Shown: one piece after another, positions 21,999-32,244 of the stretch
Position numbering within the stretch: the first letter of the stretch is position 1
How the letters are laid out: every line of letters begins with the position of its first letter
Position numbers and translations under genes: made by a program
Origin: Nonlabens dokdonensis DSW-6
GTDB lineage: Bacteria > Bacteroidota > Bacteroidia > Flavobacteriales > Flavobacteriaceae
DNA length: 64,000 nt
NCBI RefSeq assembly: GCF_000332115.1
Contig: NC_020156.1
Location: forward strand, 2,791,501 to 2,855,500
Direction of reading: 5' to 3'
The notes under the pieces: model-generated
Databases searched by the model: none
What the model was told of the DNA's origin: nothing
The model's input: the letters and a program-made list of their open reading frames with translations, nothing else

Positions 21999-24575
21999 TT
22001 ACTCTTTTTTAGATTCTTCTTCCTCTTCTTTAGAGGGCTTCTCAATCTTTACGATTAATTCATTCTTTTTCTCATCAAGATCCATAAAGATCGTATCACC
22101 TTCTTGAAGCTGACTGTTCACTATTTCTTCAGCGAGATGATCTTCTATATATTTTTGAATTGCTCGCTTCAACGGTCGTGCGCCATATTCTTTATCAAAT
22201 CCTTTGTCTGAAATATAGTCTTTTGCTTTATCACTAAGGTTAAGGTGGTATCCTAAATCTTCAATTCGAGCAAATAATTTAGCAAGTTCAATATCGATTA
22301 TTTTATGAATATCTTCTCTTTCTAATGCGTTGAATACAATCACATCGTCAATTCTGTTCAAAAATTCCGGAGCAAAGGTTTTCTTTAATGCAGATTGAAT
22401 AATACCACGTGCATTATCACTTTCTGCACTTTTACGAGCTGCTGTTCCAAAACCTACACCAGAAGCACCAAAGTCTTTTAATTTTCTAGCACCTACGTTA
22501 GAAGTCATGATGATGATCGTATTTCTAAAATCAATTTTTCTACCTAGACTGTCTGTTAAGTAACCATCATCTAAAACCTGCAATAACATGTTAAATACGT
22601 CTGGATGTGCTTTTTCAATCTCGTCTAGTAAGATTACAGCATACGGCTTACGTCTTACTTTTTCAGTAAGTTGACCACCTTCTTCATAACCTACATATCC
22701 TGGAGGTGCACCGATTAATCGTGAAATAGCAAATTTCTCCATGTACTCACTCATATCTATTCTAATGAGAGAGTTTTCAGAATCGAATAGTTCACTAGCG
22801 AGAACTTTAGCGAGTTGAGTTTTTCCAACACCAGTCTGACCTAGGAAAATAAAAGAACCGATAGGTTTGTTAGGATCTTTAAGACCTGCTCTGTTACGCT
22901 GAATAGCTTTTACTACTTGCTTTACCGCTTTATCTTGACCGATAACTAAGTCTCCAATAGACTCGTTTAAATTACTCAGTTTTTTCAATTCTTTAGTAGC
23001 GATACGACTTACTGGAATACCAGTCATCATGCTTACTACTTCAGCAACATTTTCTTCTGTTACGGTATCTTTATGAAGCTTAGAAGCTTCTTCCCATGCT
23101 TCTTGAGCTTCTACAAGTCTTTGTTCTAACTTTTTTTCATCATCACGCAACTTTGCAGCCAGTTCATATTTCTGCTTCTTAACTACGCTATTTTTTTCAA
23201 CTTTTACTTCTTCAAGTTGCTTTTCAATCTCTACGATTTGTTCTGGTACTTCAATGTTAGTGATGTGAATACGAGAACCAGCTTCATCTAGAGCATCAAT
23301 AGCTTTGTCTGGTAAAAAACGATCAGTCATATAACGATTGGTCAATTTTACACAAGCAAGAATAGCTTCATCGGTATAAATAACATTGTGATGTTCCTCG
23401 TACTTACCTTTTATATTGTTAAGAATAGCAACAGTTTCCTCTACAGAAGTAGGTTCTACCATAACCTTCTGAAAACGTCTTTCTAAAGCGCCATCCTTTT
23501 CAATACTATTTCTATACTCGTCTAGGGTAGTAGCACCTATACATTGCAACTCACCTCTAGCAAGAGCAGGTTTAAACATATTTGAGGCGTCAAGTGAACC
23601 TGCAGCGCCTCCAGCACCTACTATGGTATGAATTTCGTCTATAAAAAGAATAATGTCATCATTTTTTTCTAGCTCATTCATTACAGCTTTCATACGCTCC
23701 TCAAACTGACCTCGATATTTTGTGCCAGCTACTAGACTCGCTAGATCAAGGGTTATGACCCTTTTGTCAAACAAGGTACGAGACACTTTTTTCTGAATAA
23801 TACGCAAAGCAAGACCTTCGGCAATCGCACTTTTACCTACTCCAGGTTCTCCTATTAATAGCGGATTATTCTTCTTACGACGGCTCAATATTTGAGAAAC
23901 TCGTTGAATTTCTTCACTTCTTCCTACAACAGGATCAAGTTTATCATCTTCGGCCATTCTTGTTAAGTCACGACCGAAATTGTCTAATACTGGCGTCTTT
24001 GATTTTTTATTTGTCTTCTTGTCAGAACTAGGAGAGAATAAGTTTTCTTTTCCACCATCCTGCATTTCATCTCCATCATTATCATCGCTAAAAGAAGCAG
24101 CACTTACATCTTCTACATAACCATCTTCCTGAGAGAGAATCAATTTAAATTCATCTTTTACATTATCATAATCTACTTTGAGCTTATTTAAAAGCTTTGT
24201 TGTAGGGTCATTCTCATTGCGTAGAATGCATAATAATAAATGGGCCGTGTTGATGGAAGTACTCTGGAACAACTTAGCCTCTAGAAAAGTTGTTTTAAGA
24301 GCACGCTCTGCCTGTCTTGTTAAATGAAGATTCTTCTTTTCATTAACTGCTGCGCTTACATTGGGATTTGCAGGGCTTAAAATCTCTACTTTTCGTCTTA
24401 AGTTGTCTAAATCTACTGATAAGTTTGTCAAGATCTCGATAGCTTTTCCATCGCCATCTCTTAATAATCCTAACATTAAATGTTCTGTTCCTATAAAATC
24501 ATGGCCTAATCGTAAGGCTTCTTCCTTACTATAGGCGATTACGTCTTTTACTCTGGGTGAAAAATTATCGTCCAT
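21999..24575 (-). CDS. clpC: ATP-dependent Clp protease ATP-binding subunit ClpC
   Basis: ClpC unfolds proteins and feeds them to ClpP. The start at 24575 gives [20 protein letters not shown], the usual N-terminus; a longer frame to 24698 would add 41 residues that include palindrome sequence and is rejected. The 858-aa protein has the double Clp_N repeat (1 to about 145), first AAA domain with Walker [10 protein letters not shown] near 240, a UVR-like coiled coil ([20 protein letters not shown], about 435-470), and second AAA domain with Walker [10 protein letters not shown] near 577, ending in an acidic EEEEESKKE tail. It is monocistronic. Confidence 0.96.
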   Translation of the reverse strand: MDDNFSPRVKDVIAYSKEEALRLGHDFIGTEHLMLGLLRDGDGKAIEILTNLSVDLDNLRRKVEILSPANPNVSAAVNEKKNLHLTRQAERALKTTFLEAKLFQSTSINTAHLLLCILRNENDPTTKLLNKLKVDYDNVKDEFKLILSQEDGYVEDVSAASFSDDNDGDEMQDGGKENLFSPSSDKKTNKKSKTPVLDNFGRDLTRMAEDDKLDPVVGRSEEIQRVSQILSRRKKNNPLLIGEPGVGKSAIAEGLALRIIQKKVSRTLFDKRVITLDLASLVAGTKYRGQFEERMKAVMNELEKNDDIILFIDEIHTIVGAGGAAGSLDASNMFKPALARGELQCIGATTLDEYRNSIEKDGALERRFQKVMVEPTSVEETVAILNNIKGKYEEHHNVIYTDEAILACVKLTNRYMTDRFLPDKAIDALDEAGSRIHITNIEVPEQIVEIEKQLEEVKVEKNSVVKKQKYELAAKLRDDEKKLEQRLVEAQEAWEEASKLHKDTVTEENVAEVVSMMTGIPVSRIATKELKKLSNLNESIGDLVIGQDKAVKQVVKAIQRNRAGLKDPNKPIGSFIFLGQTGVGKTQLAKVLASELFDSENSLIRIDMSEYMEKFAISRLIGAPPGYVGYEEGGQLTEKVRRKPYAVILLDEIEKAHPDVFNMLLQVLDDGYLTDSLGRKIDFRNTIIIMTSNVGARKLKDFGASGVGFGTAARKSAESDNARGIIQSALKKTFAPEFLNRIDDVIVFNALEREDIHKIIDIELAKLFARIEDLGYHLNLSDKAKDYISDKGFDKEYGARPLKRAIQKYIEDHLAEEIVNSQLQEGDTIFMDLDEKKNELIVKIEKPSKEEEEESKKE

Positions 24576-24656
24576 ATCGCTTCTTTCGTCTAAATGTATT
24601 GAATTTATTCTTTTCAAAAAGCATTCCGTAATATAAAAAAGGGTTAATACTTTGTT

Positions 24657-24672
24657 TGCTTTCGCGAAAGCG
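24657..24672. repeat. Palindromic repeat copy 7 of 16, upstream of clpC
   Basis: GCTTTCGCGAAAGCG (24658-24672), with T instead of C at the first core position, about 80 bp upstream of the clpC ATG in the divergent clpC/gyrA spacer. Confidence 0.92.
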
Positions 24673-24844
24673 TAACAAAAACAGGCCTTTTCTTCCATTT
24701 CAAAGCATTTAAAACTTATTCACAGACTAAAGTGAAAAGTGTTAATAAAAACACATCTAAAATTGATTCAAAGCCTTATTAATACTAGGGATTTCATTAA
24801 ATTGCTAGTTGTTAAATTAACTAAATTAATATAATCTGAATTCA

Positions 24845-27376
24845 ATGGCAGATGGAGAAAAGTTAATCCCGATTAATATCGAGGATGAAATGAAGTCAGC
24901 ATACATCGATTACTCGATGTCAGTCATAGTGTCACGAGCACTGCCAGATGTGCGAGATGGACTAAAACCAGTACATAGAAGAGTTTTATACGGTATGTAT
25001 GAACTAGGTGTACTTTCTAATAGAGGTTACAAAAAAAGTGCAAGAATCGTAGGAGAAGTCCTCGGTAAGTATCACCCACATGGTGATACATCTGTATATG
25101 ATACCATGGTACGTATGGCTCAAGAGTGGTCATTGCGCTACATGATGGTAGACGGTCAAGGTAACTTTGGTAGTGTCGATGGAGATCCACCGGCTGCCAT
25201 GCGTTACACAGAAGCAAAAATGCGCAAGATATCTGAAGAGATGCTTGCAGATATCGATAAAGAAACGGTAGACACGCAATTAAACTTTGATGATACCTTA
25301 TCTGAGCCTACCGTTCTACCTACAAAAATCCCTAATCTCTTAGTCAATGGAGCTAGTGGTATTGCAGTAGGTATGGCGACTAATATGCCACCTCATAATT
25401 TAACTGAGGTAGTAGATGGAACGATAGCCTATATTGAAAATAATGACATCGAGATAGATGAATTAATAACACACATCAAAGCACCAGATTTTCCTACAGG
25501 TGGAATTATTTATGGTTATGATGGAGTTAAAGATGCTTTTCATACCGGACGTGGTCGTATAAAAATACGTGGTCGCGTGCGCATTGAAGAAGTTAAAGGC
25601 CGTGAGTGTATCATAGTGGACGAGCTTCCATATCAGGTAAACAAAGCTGATATGATCAAGAAAACAGCTGATCTTATTAACGATAAAAAGTTAGAAGGAA
25701 TCTCTATGATAAGAGATGAATCTGACCGTAACGGTATGCGCATCGTTTATATTTTAAAGCGTGATGCCATTCCTAACATCGTTATCAATAAGTTGTACAA
25801 GCATACGGCGCTTCAATCTTCTTTTAGTGTTAATAACATTGCTCTTGTAAAAGGACGTCCTCAACTTCTTAATGTTAAGGAGATGATTCATCACTTTGTC
25901 GAGCACAGACATGAAGTAGTTGTAAGAAGAACTACTTATGAGTTGCGCAAAGCAGAAGAAAGAGCTCACATCTTAGAAGGATTAATTATCGCGAGTGATA
26001 ACATCGATGAGGTGATTGCTTTAATAAGATCTAGTAGCAATGGAGAAGAAGCTCGTGCTAAATTGATTGAACGTTTTGAGTTGTCAGAGATTCAAGCTCG
26101 TGCCATCGTAGAAATGCGATTGAGACAGCTTACAGGTCTTGAGCAAGATAAACTGCGCAATGAGTACAGCGACTTGATGGAGACCATTACTGACTTGAAA
26201 GATATTCTTGCAAAGAAAGAGCGTCGTATGGACATCATCAAAGAAGAGCTTCAAGAAGTAAGAGAAAAGTATGGAGATGATCGTCGATCACAAATAGAAT
26301 ATGCTGGTGGAGATTTATCTATTGAAGATATGATTCCAGATGAGCAAGTGGTAATAACTATTTCTCATGCTGGTTATATTAAAAGAACAAGTCTTACGGA
26401 GTATAAAACACAAAATCGAGGTGGAGTAGGGCAAAAGGCGAGTACCACTAGAGATGAAGACTTCTTAGTAGATCTTTTTGTAGGTACGAATCACCAGTAC
26501 ATGCTATTCTTTACGGAGAAAGGAAAATGTTTCTGGATGCGAGTTTATGAAATTCCAGAAGGAAGCAAAACCTCAAAAGGTCGTGCTATCCAAAACTTAA
26601 TAAATATCGAGCAGGATGATAACGTGAAAGCAGTTATCTGTACACAAGATATTAAGGACGAAGAATACATTAATAGTCACTATGTAATCATGTGTACTAA
26701 AAAAGGAGTTGTTAAGAAAACTTCTTTAGAACAGTATTCTAGACCTAGGTCAAACGGTATTAATGCAATTACTGTTAGAGATGGTGATACACTTCTAGAA
26801 GCTAAACTTACAACTGGAGATAGTCATGTAATGTTAGGTCTTAAGAGTGGTAAAGCCATACGTTTTGACGAGTCTAAAACTAGACCTATGGGTAGAAATG
26901 CCAGTGGAGTTAGAGGTATTAGATTATCAAATGATGAAGATGAAGTAATAGGAATGGTAGCCGTAAACGATATGGATTCTAACATACTTGTAGTTTCTGA
27001 AAAAGGATATGGTAAAAGATCCAGTCTTGATGATTATAGAGAGACGAATCGTGGAGGAAAAGGTGTAAAAACAATTTCGGTTACAGAGAAAACAGGAGGT
27101 CTTGTTGCGCTCAAAAATGTAAGCGATGAAGATGGATTGATGATTATCAATAAATCTGGAGTTGCTATACGTATGAAAGTTGCAGACTTAAGGGTTATGG
27201 GACGTGCGACACAAGGTGTTAAGTTAATCAACCTTAAAGGAAGTGACTCTATTGCTGCAGTTGCTAAGGTTGTTAATGAAGAAGGAGAGAACGATGAAGA
27301 TGAGGAAACATCTGAAATTGTAGATACCGAAAATACAGATGGCACGACAGTTGCAACTGATGACAGTGAAGAATAA
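24845..27376 (+). CDS. gyrA: DNA gyrase subunit A
   Basis: GyrA is the breakage-reunion subunit of gyrase, which introduces negative supercoils with GyrB. The 843-aa protein carries the catalytic Tyr121 in [10 protein letters not shown], the quinolone region [17 protein letters not shown] (residues 77-93) and the GyrA box as QNRGGVGQK near residue 523, followed by a six-bladed C-terminal beta-pinwheel (for example [10 protein letters not shown] and [10 protein letters not shown]) and an acidic tail ending DDSEE. The GyrA box separates it from ParC. Residue 82 (E. coli 83) is Thr, a wild-type-like hydroxyl residue. The secreted TPR gene starts 21 bp downstream and is probably cotranscribed. 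Confidence 0.97.
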   Translation: MADGEKLIPINIEDEMKSAYIDYSMSVIVSRALPDVRDGLKPVHRRVLYGMYELGVLSNRGYKKSARIVGEVLGKYHPHGDTSVYDTMVRMAQEWSLRYMMVDGQGNFGSVDGDPPAAMRYTEAKMRKISEEMLADIDKETVDTQLNFDDTLSEPTVLPTKIPNLLVNGASGIAVGMATNMPPHNLTEVVDGTIAYIENNDIEIDELITHIKAPDFPTGGIIYGYDGVKDAFHTGRGRIKIRGRVRIEEVKGRECIIVDELPYQVNKADMIKKTADLINDKKLEGISMIRDESDRNGMRIVYILKRDAIPNIVINKLYKHTALQSSFSVNNIALVKGRPQLLNVKEMIHHFVEHRHEVVVRRTTYELRKAEERAHILEGLIIASDNIDEVIALIRSSSNGEEARAKLIERFELSEIQARAIVEMRLRQLTGLEQDKLRNEYSDLMETITDLKDILAKKERRMDIIKEELQEVREKYGDDRRSQIEYAGGDLSIEDMIPDEQVVITISHAGYIKRTSLTEYKTQNRGGVGQKASTTRDEDFLVDLFVGTNHQYMLFFTEKGKCFWMRVYEIPEGSKTSKGRAIQNLINIEQDDNVKAVICTQDIKDEEYINSHYVIMCTKKGVVKKTSLEQYSRPRSNGINAITVRDGDTLLEAKLTTGDSHVMLGLKSGKAIRFDESKTRPMGRNASGVRGIRLSNDEDEVIGMVAVNDMDSNILVVSEKGYGKRSSLDDYRETNRGGKGVKTISVTEKTGGLVALKNVSDEDGLMIINKSGVAIRMKVADLRVMGRATQGVKLINLKGSDSIAAVAKVVNEEGENDEDEETSEIVDTENTDGTTVATDDSEE

Positions 27377-27397
27377 TTAATTAAAATACTTAAAAAA

Positions 27398-28582
27398 ATG
27401 AAACTCAAATTGATGATCCTTTTTTTAGCAATTGGTTCTATAGCTTTTGCTCAGAAAAAGGAAATGAGAAAAATAGAAAAAGCAATATCTAAAGAAAATT
27501 TTGTTGAAGCGCAAAATATTTTTAGATCCATTGATGAAAACTCAGTAGAAGAAAAATATGCTGCAACGTATAATTTTTACAAAGCTGCAAATTATATGGA
27601 TTTAACAGGTAAGAATCCTGCTAATCTTGACGTATTGAGAAAAGCAGAAGCTGCTGTTGCTAAGGCAAAGGAAGCTGGCTATTCTGATCCCGTTCTAGAA
27701 CCTATGTTAGAAAAGATGATGCTAGATCGCAAATTTGCTATAGTTAGTGAAAATTTAAAATCTGGAAATCTAGAAACTGCTGCGACTCTTCTCGAAGAGA
27801 TGTATGAAAAGTATCCAGAAAATCTAGGATTGTTGTATGATCTTAGTAACATAAGATATTCTTTAAAGGATTATGACAAGGCATTAGAATATTACACTAT
27901 TTTACTAGATAAAAAGTATGATGGTGTATTAACCACTTATAAAGCCGTAAAAACTAACGGAGAGGAGCAAGTTTTTGTTTCTGAGAAACTTAGAGATCTA
28001 TCTGTTCAATCAGGAAGTCACTCTAATCCTACAGAGTCTAAATCGTCTTCTCTTCTAGGAGATATAGTATTAAAAACGGTATGGATCTATGTGAATCAAG
28101 ATAACAAGTCAAAAGGACTTGAGGTTTACAAGCAATCGGTAGCAAGCAATCCTGACGACATTTCATTAAAACTGGCAAAAGCTGATATTTATCTTACTTT
28201 AGGTATGATGGATGAGTACAAGGAAGCGATTGAGAATATGGGAGACGATATTAAGGATCCTAATGTTTTTATCAATTTAGGAATAGATGCACTGAAAAAT
28301 GAGAAATATGATAGCGCCATAACTTATTTTAAATCAGGACTTAAATTAGACCCTGATAATTATGTTGCTTTGGTAAATATTGCAAATTCTTATATAAATA
28401 AAGGGAACTCAAAAGGTAATACTGCCGAAGATCAGAAAAAGTTATACCTTCTTGCAATAGATAATTTTCGTAAAGCTCATGTAATAAAACCAGAAGTAAA
28501 GGATATTACAAAGACCCTTGTAAATCTTTATGAGTTTTTAGATATGAAAGAACAAGCAGCTGAGATGAAAGCTAAGTTATAA
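27398..28582 (+). CDS. Secreted tetratricopeptide repeat protein (copy 1)
   Basis: The 394-aa protein has a cleavable signal peptide (MKLKLMILFLAIGSIAFAQ) and is otherwise a helical TPR solenoid: clear repeats include LGLLYDLSNIRYSLKDYDKA (about 145), NVFINLGIDALKNEKYDSA (about 287) and DNYVALVNIANSYINKGNS (about 322). TPR arrays make binding platforms; the partner in the periplasm is unknown. It sits 21 bp after gyrA and precedes a paralog. A terminator follows at 28625, separating the two copies. Function beyond scaffolding is not predicted. Confidence 0.85.
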   Translation: MKLKLMILFLAIGSIAFAQKKEMRKIEKAISKENFVEAQNIFRSIDENSVEEKYAATYNFYKAANYMDLTGKNPANLDVLRKAEAAVAKAKEAGYSDPVLEPMLEKMMLDRKFAIVSENLKSGNLETAATLLEEMYEKYPENLGLLYDLSNIRYSLKDYDKALEYYTILLDKKYDGVLTTYKAVKTNGEEQVFVSEKLRDLSVQSGSHSNPTESKSSSLLGDIVLKTVWIYVNQDNKSKGLEVYKQSVASNPDDISLKLAKADIYLTLGMMDEYKEAIENMGDDIKDPNVFINLGIDALKNEKYDSAITYFKSGLKLDPDNYVALVNIANSYINKGNSKGNTAEDQKKLYLLAIDNFRKAHVIKPEVKDITKTLVNLYEFLDMKEQAAEMKAKL

Positions 28583-28600
28583 TTAAATATTTTATAGTAT

Positions 28601-28616
28601 CGCTTTCGCGAAAGCA
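28601..28616. repeat. Palindromic repeat copy 8 of 16, in a 3' UTR
   Basis: CGCTTTCGCGAAAGCA, one mismatch at the last core base, between the TPR stop codon (28582) and the terminator at 28625. Confidence 0.92.
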
Positions 28617-28624
28617 GGACTACC

Positions 28625-28655
28625 AAAAGCTCTTAGATTTTTTCTAAGAGCTTTT
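28625..28655 (+). terminator. Rho-independent terminator after the first TPR gene
   Basis: AAAAGCTCTTAGA (28625-28637), a T5 loop and TCTAAGAGCTTTT (28643-28655) make a perfect 13-bp stem with T-run, ending the gyrA/TPR transcript. Confidence 0.88.
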
Positions 28656-28806
28656 TTTATGAATTCAGTCCCTTATTTTAAGTAAACCGCAGCAATGAAC
28701 TTTTGTGGAATTATTGTTTTTCCTTAGTTTTAACTAAATAATTCATTTGATAGTTATTAGGATGAATATCCGATATAATAGTAATGACATCTTTAATTTT
28801 AAAAGT

Positions 28807-30090
28807 ATGAGAAATATATTTTTGATAAGTTTTACCTTAAGTATAGCCATGTTCGTGCACGGTCAGAACATAAATTTTAATAATGTACAAATACAATTAG
28901 ATAAAGGAGAATTCAGTGATGTAATTGAGATACTCTCAAATTTTGAGGCTAAAACTAGTTTACAAAATGATCAACGAGCTCCATTATTTTATTTTTTAAA
29001 GGCTCAAGCTTATCAAAAACTATACGAGAACAACGTCGACATTGATTTGTATTTTGAAAATTCTGGTGCTGCATACAATAAACTATTTGAAATTGAAAAG
29101 AAAAGGAATGCTACAATCTATACAAATCAAGCAAGGCCCTTGTTTGATGAGCTTATTGAAATAGCTGTTGATAAAGCAGTTTCTTTCACAAAAACTAGAA
29201 ATTTCACCGAGGCATCTACAATGCTCCATGACATTTATAAAATACAACCTGATAATCCAGATCTATTATATTTTGCAGCTTCAAACGCTACCACAGGGAA
29301 AGATTATGATAAAGCGCTTAAATACTATGAAGAATTAAGAAGCCTAGATCATACTGGCGTAAGAGATTTATTTTATGCTAAAGAACTCTCTTCAGGCAAG
29401 CAAGAGCAATTTACAGACAAGATTACAAGAGATTTAGCGATTAAATCAGGTACACATAGTGAGCCATCAGAGAGCAAAACAATGTCAAGACTTCCTGAAA
29501 TTTTGAAAAACCTATCGTGGATATACGCAAATAAAGTTGGAGATTTTCAAAAAGCAATAGCTGTTATTAACGAGGCTATTCCGCTTAGTCCTGAAGATAA
29601 TTCGCTTTTAATTTCTAAAGGTAATTATTACTACCAGATGGGTGATAAAGATAAATTTCTTCAAGTTATGGAAACTATAGTGGCAAAGGATCCTAACGAT
29701 TCAGATGCGCATTATAATATTGGAGTGGTAAAACAAGAGAATAAAGAAATAGTGGAAGCAAGAATTGCATTTAGAAAAGTATTGGAAATTGATCCTGCTT
29801 ATTTAAATGCAGCCATAAATTTATCTAAAACTTATATAGATGAAGCATCCCTATTAGTAGATAAGATGAATTTGCTCTCAGATGATCCATCTGATGATAA
29901 AAAGTTCGAAAGTTTACAAGCTCAGCAAATTGAGTTGTACAAAAAATCTATAATAGTATTAGAAAGAATTTCTAATAAGCACCCTCAAAGTATTCCTGTG
30001 TTGAAACAGCTGGTGGGACTTTATTCTTTCTTAGGTCAGGATACCAAATTGGAGATAGTTAAATCAAAATTAGATCAACTAGAGAATTAA
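28807..30090 (+). CDS. Secreted tetratricopeptide repeat protein (copy 2, paralog)
   Basis: Starting at the ATG at 28807 gives a proper signal peptide MRNIFLISFTLSIAMFVHGQ; the frame from 28747 adds 20 polar residues ahead of it. The 427-aa product is paralogous to the gene at 27398: both share LLYxxSNxxxxxKDYDKALxYYxxL and a characteristic block RDLxxxSGxHSxPxESKxxS not found in generic TPRs. That block marks a lineage-specific family. It contains several TPRs in the C-terminal half (DAHYNIGVVKQENKEIVEA). No interaction partner is suggested by the context. Confidence 0.82.
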   Translation: MRNIFLISFTLSIAMFVHGQNINFNNVQIQLDKGEFSDVIEILSNFEAKTSLQNDQRAPLFYFLKAQAYQKLYENNVDIDLYFENSGAAYNKLFEIEKKRNATIYTNQARPLFDELIEIAVDKAVSFTKTRNFTEASTMLHDIYKIQPDNPDLLYFAASNATTGKDYDKALKYYEELRSLDHTGVRDLFYAKELSSGKQEQFTDKITRDLAIKSGTHSEPSESKTMSRLPEILKNLSWIYANKVGDFQKAIAVINEAIPLSPEDNSLLISKGNYYYQMGDKDKFLQVMETIVAKDPNDSDAHYNIGVVKQENKEIVEARIAFRKVLEIDPAYLNAAINLSKTYIDEASLLVDKMNLLSDDPSDDKKFESLQAQQIELYKKSIIVLERISNKHPQSIPVLKQLVGLYSFLGQDTKLEIVKSKLDQLEN

Positions 30091-30174
30091 ATTTTGCTAA
30101 TTTTAAGTAGTGTTTTAGAAAACCTATTTCCTTCCAATAACTATACTACTCATAATCATAAAATAAAGAAAGGC

Positions 30175-30927
30175 TTAGAGTATTTTTTTGATTACTCTTA
30201 GTTTATGAGTGTGTACTTTTTTCTCTACATTAAAAATACCGCTTTGGTCTAATCGATCAATTCTTACTTTACCGTGGGCGTGAATAATGTAATTATCGCT
30301 CATGATTAGTCCTACGTGTGTAATAGCACCTTCATTATTATCAAAAAAAGCCAAATCTCCAGGTTCAGATTCTTCGATAAAACTTAGTACCTCTCCTTGA
30401 GTTGCTTGTTGGCTAGCATCTCTTAGTAAATCAAAACCATTCATTCTGTAAATAAGCTGGGTAAAGCCGCTGCAATCTATTCCTAATGGTGTTCTTCCAC
30501 CCCATAAATAAGGCGCGTTCAAAAATAGAAGTGCATTTTCAATGAGATTTGATTTATCGTAGGATATTGTTTCAGGTTGATTTAATGAATATTGGTCATT
30601 TAAAAAAGTGCACGAGCTTGTTTGTGCTCCGATGGTAACAGTGCTCAAGGTCATATCATTATGGGTGATATGACCAATTAAATCTCTCGAGAACTGTTTA
30701 TGACCTTTCAATATCGAGTGATACTGTTCAGATTCAATTTCGGTGATTTGTTTGTTATCGATCCATCCTTCATATTTATCGTGAGATAACCGTATTCTAG
30801 ACCACTTTTTTCTTGTGTCTATAATTTTAAATGTCTCACCATAAAGAACCTGAGATACCATTTCACTAGAATCGCTGGTTTCAGATCTTAAAGGAGCAAT
30901 TGAAATAGGACAAATACCGTACTTCAT
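30175..30927 (-). CDS. NlpC/P60 family cysteine hydrolase with SH3 domain
   Basis: NlpC/P60 enzymes cut peptidoglycan stem peptides, usually D-Glu-diaminopimelate. The 250-aa protein starts with an SH3b-like domain (about residues 5-65, IAPLRSETSDSSEMVSQ ... EGWID) and ends with the catalytic domain: Cys152 in GIDCSGFTQLIYR and His204 in AITHVGLIMSD. The layout matches bacterial gamma-D-glutamyl-L-diamino acid endopeptidases. No signal peptide is visible, so it may act on muropeptides in the cytoplasm during recycling. It begins 6 bp after the thiolase stop in the same direction. Confidence 0.9.
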   Translation of the reverse strand: MKYGICPISIAPLRSETSDSSEMVSQVLYGETFKIIDTRKKWSRIRLSHDKYEGWIDNKQITEIESEQYHSILKGHKQFSRDLIGHITHNDMTLSTVTIGAQTSSCTFLNDQYSLNQPETISYDKSNLIENALLFLNAPYLWGGRTPLGIDCSGFTQLIYRMNGFDLLRDASQQATQGEVLSFIEESEPGDLAFFDNNEGAITHVGLIMSDNYIIHAHGKVRIDRLDQSGIFNVEKKVHTHKLRVIKKIL

Positions 30928-30933
30928 ATCTAT

Positions 30934-32109
30934 TTATGACGATTGTAAAACAATAGCGCTAGCACCACCACCCCCATTACATATAGCTGCTGCTCCTATT
31001 TTACCTTTCTCTTGTTTTAATACACTTAGTAAAGTAGTTACAATTCTAGCACCACTGCATCCTAGAGGATGTCCTAAAGATACCGCACCGCCGTAAACGT
31101 TAACATTTTTATCGTTGAGACCTAAAATTTTCATATTGGCAAGTCCCACAACTGAAAAAGCCTCGTTAAATTCAAAATAATCTACGTCATTTAAAGAAAC
31201 ACCTGCTTTATCTAGTGCTTTTGGAAGCGCTTTTGCAGGTGCAGTAGTAAAGTACTTTGGTTCCTGAGCGGCGTCTGCATAACCTATTACAGTTGCTAGA
31301 ACGTTTAAGTTTAGTTCAGCAGCTTTTTCTTCACTCATTAAAACTAAAGCTGCTGCGCCATCGTTGATGGTCGATGCATTTGCCGCAGTAACGGTACCGT
31401 CTTTTGAAAAGGCTGGTCTTAACGCAGGGATTTTATCCATACGTACGTTTGCAAACTCTTCATCTGTGTCAACTATGAGAGCATCACCACGTCTCTGCGG
31501 TACAGAAACAGGCACCACTTCATTCTCAAATTTTCCACTTTCCCATGCGTTTTTAGATCTTTGATAAGACTGAATTGCAAATGCATCTTGATCTTCTCTA
31601 GAAAAATTATGGTCAGTTGCACAAAGATCAGCACAAGTTCCCATTGCTTCTTGACTATAAGCATCAACAAGGCCATCTTTTTGCATTCCATCTATCAAAG
31701 TAGTTGGACCAAATTTCTGACCATTTCTCATATGTACATAATGTGGGATCATACTCATGTTTTCCATTCCTCCAGCAATAACTATTTCGTTATCTCCAAG
31801 AGCAATAGATTGAGCGGCCATCATAATTGTCTTCATTCCGCTAGCACATACTTTATTTACAGTGGTTGCAGGTGTAAGTTCACTTATTCCAGCACCTAGA
31901 GCAGCTTGCCTTGCAGGTGCTTGACCTGTTCCAGCTTGAACGACATTACCCATTAATACTTCATCTACCATTTTTGGGTCGAGAGAAATTTTCTCTAGTG
32001 CTCCTGTAATAGCTATGGAACCTAATTTAGTAGCTGGAATAGATGATAATTTCCCCATAAAACTTCCTATGGGTGTTCTTGCGTATGATACGATAACTGC
32101 TTTTCTCAT
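30934..32109 (-). CDS. Acetyl-CoA C-acyltransferase (thiolase)
   Basis: Thiolase condenses two acetyl-CoA or cleaves 3-oxoacyl-CoA. The 391-aa protein has the nucleophile Cys88 in NKVCASGMK, the catalytic His347 in GHPLGCSG and the second acid/base Cys377 in ICNGGGGASA, plus NEAFSVV. The length and N-terminus (MRKAVIVSYARTPIGSF) are typical of the biosynthetic type. On the minus strand TATTTTTG (32134-32127) is a good -7 box about 18 bp upstream of the ATG. The NlpC gene downstream is probably carried on the same mRNA without functional link. Confidence 0.95.
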   Translation of the reverse strand: MRKAVIVSYARTPIGSFMGKLSSIPATKLGSIAITGALEKISLDPKMVDEVLMGNVVQAGTGQAPARQAALGAGISELTPATTVNKVCASGMKTIMMAAQSIALGDNEIVIAGGMENMSMIPHYVHMRNGQKFGPTTLIDGMQKDGLVDAYSQEAMGTCADLCATDHNFSREDQDAFAIQSYQRSKNAWESGKFENEVVPVSVPQRRGDALIVDTDEEFANVRMDKIPALRPAFSKDGTVTAANASTINDGAAALVLMSEEKAAELNLNVLATVIGYADAAQEPKYFTTAPAKALPKALDKAGVSLNDVDYFEFNEAFSVVGLANMKILGLNDKNVNVYGGAVSLGHPLGCSGARIVTTLLSVLKQEKGKIGAAAICNGGGGASAIVLQSS

Positions 32110-32244
32110 GAATAAATTTTATTTTACAAAAATAATGATTTTAATAGGTAAAACATAGAGTTTATCAATTCCTAAAAACGAATCATTAGTTAAATTATGG
32201 TATATTAAAACTATAGTTGTTAATTTGTTTTATTCTCTGATTCG

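Noticed and set aside
24576-24698. N-terminal extension of ClpC
   Set aside because: The extra 41 residues contain palindrome sequence and have no counterpart in ClpC; the standard [12 protein letters not shown] start is at 24575.
25082-25110. Quinolone-resistance change in GyrA (Thr82, E. coli position 83)
   Set aside because: Thr keeps the hydroxyl of the usual Ser and Asp86 is intact; this may be the natural state, so no resistance is claimed.
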